A stretch of DNA of 64,000 nucleotides from Hormiphora californensis. Taxonomy: Eukaryota; Ctenophora; Tentaculata; Cydippida; Pleurobrachiidae. Location of the stretch: positions 3,769,167 to 3,833,166 of the forward strand of contig CM035361.1 in the NCBI GenBank assembly GCA_020137815.1, in the 5' to 3' direction. This document shows, piece by piece, positions 58,709 to 64,000 of this stretch. A program made the position numbers and the translations under genes. The notes beneath the pieces were generated by a model, which ran no database searches, was not told where the DNA came from, and saw only the letters and a list, made by a program, of their open reading frames with translations. Each line of letters begins with the position of its first letter. The first letter of the stretch is position 1.

Positions 58709-61700
58709 ATGTCTCGTGTAGCCAGCCCTGCGTTCCAGGCACCCCTACCCAATCCTCCACTCAAGGTAAAAAGCACGTTCCTGCAGCCTGTATAAACATG
58801 CTTAGTACTCATTGGATTCGAGGGAAGTGGTGCATGCGACTTGCACGATTTACTACTTAAACATGTTCTTTTATAGTTGGTGACTGCGTCACCCTTACAA
58901 CTCGCACGCGTAGCGCGCCAAAACGAAGCCCGTGTAGCAGAGAGGTGATGGCGCCACCAAGTTCTTTATAGTATAACCTGGGAAATCCCTGCACTTTCTA
59001 CAGGATACCGCCTGGGTCACTGCCCAATCCAACACTTTCTCCCGATGGATGAATGCACAGTTAAGAAGCAGAGGACATGAAGAAGTGGTCACGGATTTAC
59101 AAATGGACCTGAAAGATGGGACTGTGCTAGCGAAAGTACTCAACGGCCTGACAGGTAGGATTTTGAGGAAAATATTTTTTCAATTATCACGTAAATGATA
59201 TTGGTAAAAACGTTCTCGTTTTTTGTTGAAAACCGTTTTCTCACTACAAACAGCTTATTCAAAGAAACTTGATTAGGGCTGTAACTATTAATTTGACAGG
59301 TGAGGTTTTCACGTGACGTCACAGGTAACCATGGTGATCACATGACAACTATTTGACAGGTGAAGTGGTGCCGGTAAAGCAAGATCCACATGGACAATTT
59401 GATATGCTAATTAATGTGGAACAATCTCTCTCCCTGCTGAGACGATACGGACATCAACTGGTGAGTTATTGAGTAACCGGGGTGAGAGACCACCCCTTTC
59501 TCAACAGCCGATGAGGATTAAATTCCGTTTGTAGAGATAAACTACGTGAAATAGTAGAAGCGTATACCGAATACTGATGATTTATTTCAGTTGATATGAT
59601 CCTTTGCCTAGTTTAATATTGCCTGAATTCTACGTAGGTAAATATTGGTGCAGAAGACGTGGTGAAGGGAAATCAGAAACTTGTGCTGGCTGTAGTATGG
59701 GCCATCATTCAAGGGTAGGTCAAACACTAGGGGGCAGCAAGAATATTGGTCCAAGATATCCTCACTTCGCTCGCAAAGTCCGTCCAAGAAAGGGTCCTTA
59801 CAAGATACCTGACAGTCTCTCTATACCTATTTCTTTTCATCTCCTTTCTTCCAGACCTATTCCTAATTAGTAATTGTGCCCCTCCCTATTTTTCCATTAG
59901 GTTTCAGATAACATACAACCCTTTTGATACTCCCTCTCCTTCCATCAGGTTCCAGATAACAGATATTGCTATCGATGCCTCCTGTTCCTCCTCTGACAAC
60001 GAGAACTACCCACCTGAAACACAAAAACGGAAGAAAATGACGAAGAGGGCTGAAGATAGACGGGATTCAGACCCCCAAACAGGCGAGTAAATGTGGTAGT
60101 CGGTGCCGAACCGTGGTTTAGACCGGTCTTCGATTTACCTGATTCACCGGCCCCGAGCAGTAGTTGGGAAGGTGTTCAGAGGTGTGACTCTAAACGCAAT
60201 GCCTAGCCAATTTTCTCGAATATTAACACGATTTCCCCCTCCACAGAGAGTTCTGACGAGGATGAATCCCCGGTTAGTCCCTACCACCATCCCCCACGAC
60301 GCCGAAACACTCGTAGGATGTCCGTTATGGACCTCCAACGAGAGGGAAAATCAACCAAGGATGCCTTTATACAGCTCCTCAACAAAAAGTTGAAGAAAAG
60401 AGGAGTTCAAATCTCTAACTTATCATCAGATTGGAAGGATGGAAAGGTGTTGGTGGAGATGCTAGAAATGAAGATCCCTGGTTTCAAGGCTTCCCTCCCA
60501 CCTGATCTACCACCTGAGGATCTCATCGGAAAGTGCCTCACCACAGCGGAGTGCCAGTTAGGGGTCCCAGTGTTTGTAGACCCAGATGACATAGCAGAGG
60601 GTTTGTTAGATGATGCCAGCATGATGACATACCTCTCTGGGTTTTTCAAAAGCACACCAAATCTCAGTAGATCTCGACCATCACTAACGGCGCTAAATGA
60701 AGAGAGCGAGTTTGGAAACACTAAAACTACTTGTACCACTAATGAGGATGTGTCTGATGAAGATGGATCATCTTCTTCTACCATCTCTACCCCATCAGAT
60801 GCATCATCATCATCTTCCTCATCATCATCAGATGATAATTCATCTTCTTCTTATAGCTCATCGGATCTAGACGATCAAGCTCCAAAGAGTTCAATTATCG
60901 GTGGAAAGTCCTCCGAGACGTTCACTATTGCATCAGATTCTAAGGACTTGGTAACAGAGGGAAGTTGCAAGAAGTCAGAGATCGGATCGTCAGGGCTAAA
61001 AAGTGAGAAGACATCATCAGAGATCGGATCATCAGGGCTAAAAAGTGAAAAGACGGAAGACGTTACGAGTGAGAGGAGTGCTACAAAGGATTTGATAAGC
61101 CCTGAAAAAGATGAGTTGAGTTTCGAAAAGAAGGAGGAGGAGGTCTTAGGAAATGATTCTGAGAATGAAAGAAGCTCCGTGAAGGAATCCAGTCCAGAGA
61201 TAGAGTCAGAAAAAGAAAGTAGCCCAGAGATAGAGTCAGAAAAAGAAAGCAGCCCAGAGAAAGAGTCAGAAAAAGAAAGCAGTCCAGAGAATGAGGTTTC
61301 CAGCTCAGAATGTGAAGAAGAAGGACCGCTTAGTGAACCGATATCAGAAATTGATCGCGAATCTAACGAGTCTGATTCTTCTCTCAACCATGAGTCCTCA
61401 AGGAGCTCTAACGAGTCTGATTCTTCTCGTAACAAAAGTAATGTGTCCTCAAGAGGCTCTAAGGTTCGGTCTGCAAGTCTACCTGATAGATCTGGGAACA
61501 GCAAATCAAACTCTTCCAAGAGGAGCCGATCATCCTCATCATCATCTAGTGAAAACTCTAAAGAATCACGTGATGATAGCTCCTCAAAAAGAAACAAAGG
61601 CTCGAAGAACTCAAGCATCAACGAGGATGGAGCTCAAGTGCATTTAGGCAGTGGATCTTCAAAGAGGCAAAGTTCAAATAGTGAAACGGGGAGGAGATCT

Positions 61701-64000
61701 TCCCTGAGCTCGCAAGAAGTTGATTCCAACGTTAAAAGTTCTAATAACATTGGTAAAAAATCAGCCGGCGGAGCACAAAATGTAAACCCAAAAGGTAGCA
61801 ACGACCAGAAAATATCAAAAGACGCTTCCAGTAGTAGCTCGTCTTCAAAAGACACCTCCAGCTCCTCTTCGCATCACATGGAAGCTTCATCCTCCCTCCA
61901 AACAGACAGCAATAAATCAAGTGGTTTTGAAGGTCTCTTGGCGGAGGTCACCAAGAGATTCTCCCTCCCAACGTCCACCAAGTTTACCCTAGCTGAAAAT
62001 GGGAATATGTCATCTGCTGTCAGAGCCTCTCAGGAGAGAGCTGACTCCTCGGAAAATGTATCAGCCAAAACTGGTTCAACCCACAGCAAAGACACCACGT
62101 CCAACAGCAATGAAAGAAACACTTCAAACGATGGCATGCCCCCTAAAGTTAACCAAGCCAAGGTCCCTCAGAATTTTGTCGTTCTCAAATTTGAAGATGA
62201 CACATCGAACGAAGCTAATCGAAATCCCAAATCTCCACAAGAATCAGAGAATGAAAAGAGTGGATCATCCTCATCATCCTCTTCATCCTCTTCCTCCTCT
62301 TCCTCTTCAACAAAGTCTTCCTCCCCCAACTCCTCCCTGCGTTCCGGATCCCTTGGTGTCCTCCCCTCTGATGCCACCACCACAACAAACCACCCCCACA
62401 CTTATCTAGACAGTCTCAAAACAGCACCTGTCATGAGCACCCCCGAGGCACTGGCTCTATTGGATTACGGGACACGGTACTACCGTGATGATCAGGTGAC
62501 AACGCAGGATAACACTGCTCCGGGGGCTGGTTCACCCATCATGGTCAGTGAGATGGTCAGTGAGGTCGTTCAAGACGAGGATGATCAGAGGCTCCAAAGG
62601 GAAACGATTTCAGATGAAGATCAAGGGGAGGAAGGAGGTGTGGACCAGTTGGTCCCCTCGTGGGCTAATGACCCTACAGGGGTAGATCATTTACCCTCAT
62701 GGGCCAATGATCTTAAAGATCTTCTCGATCAAGGGTTTGTGGAGATCGAGACTGCTTCAGAGGCTCTCAGCACGGTCAGCCGGGGTCTGAGCAGCGATAG
62801 AAAGGAGGATAACAGGAGAGAGTCCTGTGAGAAGGAAGTTGATGAAAGTCAGATATTATCGAGCGAGGAAGATGAGGATACGATGAGTACCACATCACCG
62901 GGATCATCACAACTAACATACTATTCCTCCTCTAATGGTGCTCCTTCCCCCCGGGTGGTCCATATTTTGCATGAAGAGAAGGTCAGTGAAGTGGTGCTGA
63001 CATCACCACTATCAGATGATCCTAACAATAATTCATCTTCGAACCCTGCTAACTCATCCCCATCTTCAAACCCTGCTAATTCACACTCCTCCCCCGCTTC
63101 AACTGACGATAAATTCTTAGATAAAACTTGGTCCTATGGGGATCCCATTACCCTCAACAGATTTCAGTCTGAAGCTGATTTGGAAGATTTTAGGAGGCTG
63201 GGACTTGATGCCAACCCTCAGTTTATATCTAGCGAGGAGCTACGGAAGATAAGAGCGAGTTTTGGATCCCAACTCCCCGGGATGTTTCTATACACAGGCC
63301 CCTCGGGAAGCAATATAACTGTTCTTAGAGCTAGCTCAACGAGGTCACTTCACCGTCTGTCAAGGAGCAGGTTTTCATTGTCTTCACAGGTGACAGAACC
63401 TGCAGAGCAGGAGTTTCTCCTGGAATTGCAGTGTGAGAGTGGGACTGAGGAGGATGATGATATTGATGAAGGAGTAAAGAACGTACCGGTGAAGCCACCA
63501 CGATCTCGTGCTAGTTCAGAAAACAGTAAAAAGAATAGTAGACCAACGAATAGTAGACCAAAGTCAGTTGGGGGAATAGAAAACCTGTTGGCGGAGGTAA
63601 CCAAGAAGTTTTCACTTCCAGAGACAACACAGTTCACCGTAGCAACGTCTGGCAACCGAGATTCAGCCTTGAAGCCCTTCCAAAGATCTCAGTCAGAAGA
63701 TGTCAGTGCTGTATCAAACCCTATCAGTGAATCAGCCGCCCAACTGGAATACGATCTGTTCAGCCCGGGGATGTCAGAGTTTGAGAAAGCAAAGACTGAC
63801 ACTCTCCCCAATTCTTTCTTCGCGGACCCGACCAGTAAGTTGCTCAGTGGTGAATTCCCAAGTGAGGATGAATCGGGAGAGGATGCAGTGAAGGACCTTA
63901 GAACAACAACAACCAGCAGACATAGCTCCAGCAGAACACGTGATTCAAATAACCTGCATTCGTTTGTGGGGGGTTGCCTGGAAGATCAGAAATCCAACAG
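58709..64000 (+). CDS. Tandem calponin-homology actin-binding protein with long Ser/Glu-rich tail (3' end outside window)
   Basis: Probable cytoskeletal actin-binding protein. Exons: 58709-58765, 59004-59154, 59360-59460, 59638-59714, 59949-60082, 60247 to beyond the window; all in frame, more than 1,420 aa. CH1 is about residues 22-125 (WVTAQSNTFSRWMNAQL, then DLKDGTVLAKVLNGL). CH2 is about 210-315 (LLNKKLKKRG, SSDWKDGKVLVEML, DDASMMTYLSGFF). The pair resembles the filamin/actinin-type actin-binding module. The last exon then runs 3 kb through acidic Ser-rich sequence with SPEIESEKES repeats, PSWAND twice, and the motif LLAEVTK(R/K)FSLP twice (61935 and 63582). No filamin Ig repeats are visible. 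The fifth intron uses a GC donor (ACAG|GCGAGT). An alternative in-frame acceptor at 59901 adds 16 residues. The start is in a short exon just before CH1, as usual for such proteins. Confidence 0.82.

Noticed and set aside
60875-61621. Minus-strand frame of 248 codons rich in Ser and Asp
   Set aside because: Antisense to the Ser/Glu-rich exon of the CH gene.

Overview
The window is animal (metazoan) genomic DNA. It holds intron-rich genes with GT-AG splice sites for a SIX-class homeobox protein, a DEG/ENaC channel, a rhodopsin-like seven-helix receptor and a tandem calponin-homology protein. Introns are mostly short, microsatellites are abundant, and non-autonomous DNA transposons are very dense. 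A sponge, cnidarian or other marine invertebrate would fit; the sequence does not settle which. Exon coordinates below come from reading splice sites and phases by eye.

Layout. 0.28-8.59 kb (+): a complete SIX1/2-type gene of 13 exons. Its homeodomain is split by a 3.2-kb intron carrying two whole transposons with target-site duplications. 8.6-27.7 kb: no confident host gene, but MITEs, foldback elements, satellites and two blocks of poor-quality sequence, one holding a broken LINE reverse transcriptase. 27.8-32.36 kb (+): a DEG/ENaC subunit of about 588 aa. Two of its introns contain minisatellites whose repeat unit includes the splice site itself. 31.3-34.1 kb recurs as a second, interrupted copy at 36.8-49.65 kb after a 100-N gap. 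The second copy carries three insertions whose empty sites are visible in the first copy: an autonomous hAT-like transposon with a ten-exon transposase in frame, a composite TIR element, and a 1.7-kb foldback with a 9-bp target duplication. This looks like two haplotypes placed end to end, or a recent tandem duplication. 49.7-54.6 kb: repeats, a second 100-N gap and more low-quality sequence. 54.92-56.12 kb (+): a single-exon receptor. 57.0-57.96 kb: a 44-bp minisatellite. 58.7 kb to the right edge (+): a protein with two CH domains and a very long Ser/Glu-rich tail, open at the window end.

The four host genes do not form an obvious functional cluster. The unusual signals are tandem duplication of splice sites in the channel and CH genes, several foldback MITE families that share an internal module although their termini and target duplications differ, and the allelic-style comparison that exposes recent insertions.
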